NCBI GenBank assembly: GCA_003229095.1
Contig: QIHS01000027.1
Span: 1-5,129 of the forward strand
DNA: 5,129 bases
Origin: Woeseia sp.
GTDB lineage: Bacteria; Pseudomonadota; Gammaproteobacteria; Steroidobacterales; Woeseiaceae
Direction: 5' to 3'
The notes under the pieces are model-generated. The model did not search any database. It had not been told where the DNA came from and was given only the letters and a program-made list of their open reading frames with translations. The position numbers were made by a program, and so were the translations under genes. Below, piece by piece: positions 4,659 to 5,129 of the stretch (its first letter is position 1; every line of letters starts with the position of its first letter).

Positions 4659-5129
4659 ATGACAGTTGCAGCAATGTATCCGGGCACATTCGACCCGATA
4701 ACCGCTTGGTCACGAAGATCTTGTTCGTCGTGCGAGCCGCTTGTTTGATCGCGTTGTGGTCGCCATTGCTGCTAACCCGAGCAAGGAGCCAATGTTCTCG
4801 CTTGATGAGCGTGTTGATCTGGCCAAGACGTCGCTGCTGGACCTCAACAATGTCGAGGTGTCCGGTTACGATGGCCTGACCGTCGATTTTGCACAGGCCA
4901 ACGACCTCGGTGTCATCATGCGCGGACTGCGTGCCGTGTCGGACTTCGAATATGAATTTCAGCTCGCCAACATGAACCAGCATCTCGCTGCGGATGTCGA
5001 GACCCTCTTCCTGACGCCGAAAGAAACGTACAACTTCATCTCCTCAAGCCTGGTCAGGGAAATCTGCAGCATGGGTGGCGACATTTCCAAATTCGTTTCG
5101 CCCGTTGTCAATGAAGCATTGATCAAACG
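4659..5129 (+). pseudogene. coaD: Phosphopantetheine adenylyltransferase CoaD, frameshifted near codon 16 and cut by the window end
   Basis: CoaD joins 4'-phosphopantetheine and ATP to form dephospho-CoA, the next-to-last step of coenzyme A synthesis, in the cytoplasm. The ATG at 4659 gives MTVAAMYPGTFDPIT, then the frame is lost and stops at 4747-4749. From 4708 the next frame continues without a break to the window end: GHEDLVRRASRLFDRVVVAIAANPSK, MRGLRAVSDFEYEFQLANMN, FISSSLVREI. One extra base within ACCGCTTGGT (4701-4710) accounts for this. Dropping it gives ACC CTT GGT (T-L-G-H), and the residues then fall on E. coli numbering: T10, H18 of the adenylyl-binding motif, K42, R88, R91 and S128-S130. 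About 156 codons are present against 159 in E. coli, so only the extreme C-terminus is missing. Everything else is conserved and coaD is normally essential, so an insertion error in the sequence is more likely than a dead gene. It is co-directional with rsmD. Confidence 0.9.

Noticed and set aside
4387..4983. A 198-residue minus-strand frame antisense to rsmD and coaD.
   Set aside because: No recognisable protein features. It lies over two clear plus-strand genes and is a codon-bias shadow.

Overview
The window is a piece of gammaproteobacterial chromosome. The clearest sign is the gene order ftsY-ftsE-ftsX-rpoH, with rsmD divergent from ftsY; this cell-division and heat-shock cluster is well known from Escherichia coli and its relatives. 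The proteins resemble gammaproteobacterial homologues as I remember them: CoaD closely matches the pseudomonad and xanthomonad forms, and RpoH carries the QRKLFFNLR box. The DNA is moderately GC-rich by eye. I cannot name a genus. I see no mobile element, CRISPR array, tRNA or rRNA.

Layout from left to right. Bases 1-242 (+) hold the 3' end of an OmpA-family gene whose peptidoglycan-binding domain is truncated by the window edge. A GC-rich hairpin at 276-293, with A-rich and T-rich flanks, lies between this gene and the convergent rpoH and can terminate both. rpoH (318-1157, -) is recognisable along its whole length but lies in three reading-frame segments. About 20 nt and about 7 nt appear to be missing at two internal points, so the sequence as given cannot encode an intact sigma-32. 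Upstream of rpoH, at 1186-1212, is a perfect CIRCE operator (TTAGCACTC-N9-GAGTGCTAA), the binding site of the heat-shock repressor HrcA. Next, on the minus strand, come ftsX (1330-2286), ftsE (2283-3011) and ftsY (3008-3988), tightly overlapped as an operon in the order ftsY-ftsE-ftsX. All three use non-ATG starts. Divergently, rsmD (about 4041-4649) and coaD (4659 to beyond the window end) form a plus-strand pair. coaD carries one extra base near codon 16 that breaks the frame.

How the genes work together: FtsY is the signal recognition particle receptor for co-translational membrane insertion. FtsE and FtsX form the ABC-type complex that controls septal peptidoglycan hydrolysis. RpoH is the heat-shock sigma factor. 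RsmD methylates 16S rRNA and CoaD makes dephospho-CoA. The content is core housekeeping. The most notable signal is regulatory: the operator placement suggests that HrcA represses rpoH itself, putting the sigma-32 regulon under a second heat-shock regulator. The second is the set of three frame breaks in normally conserved genes, which needs resolving as either sequence error or real lesion.
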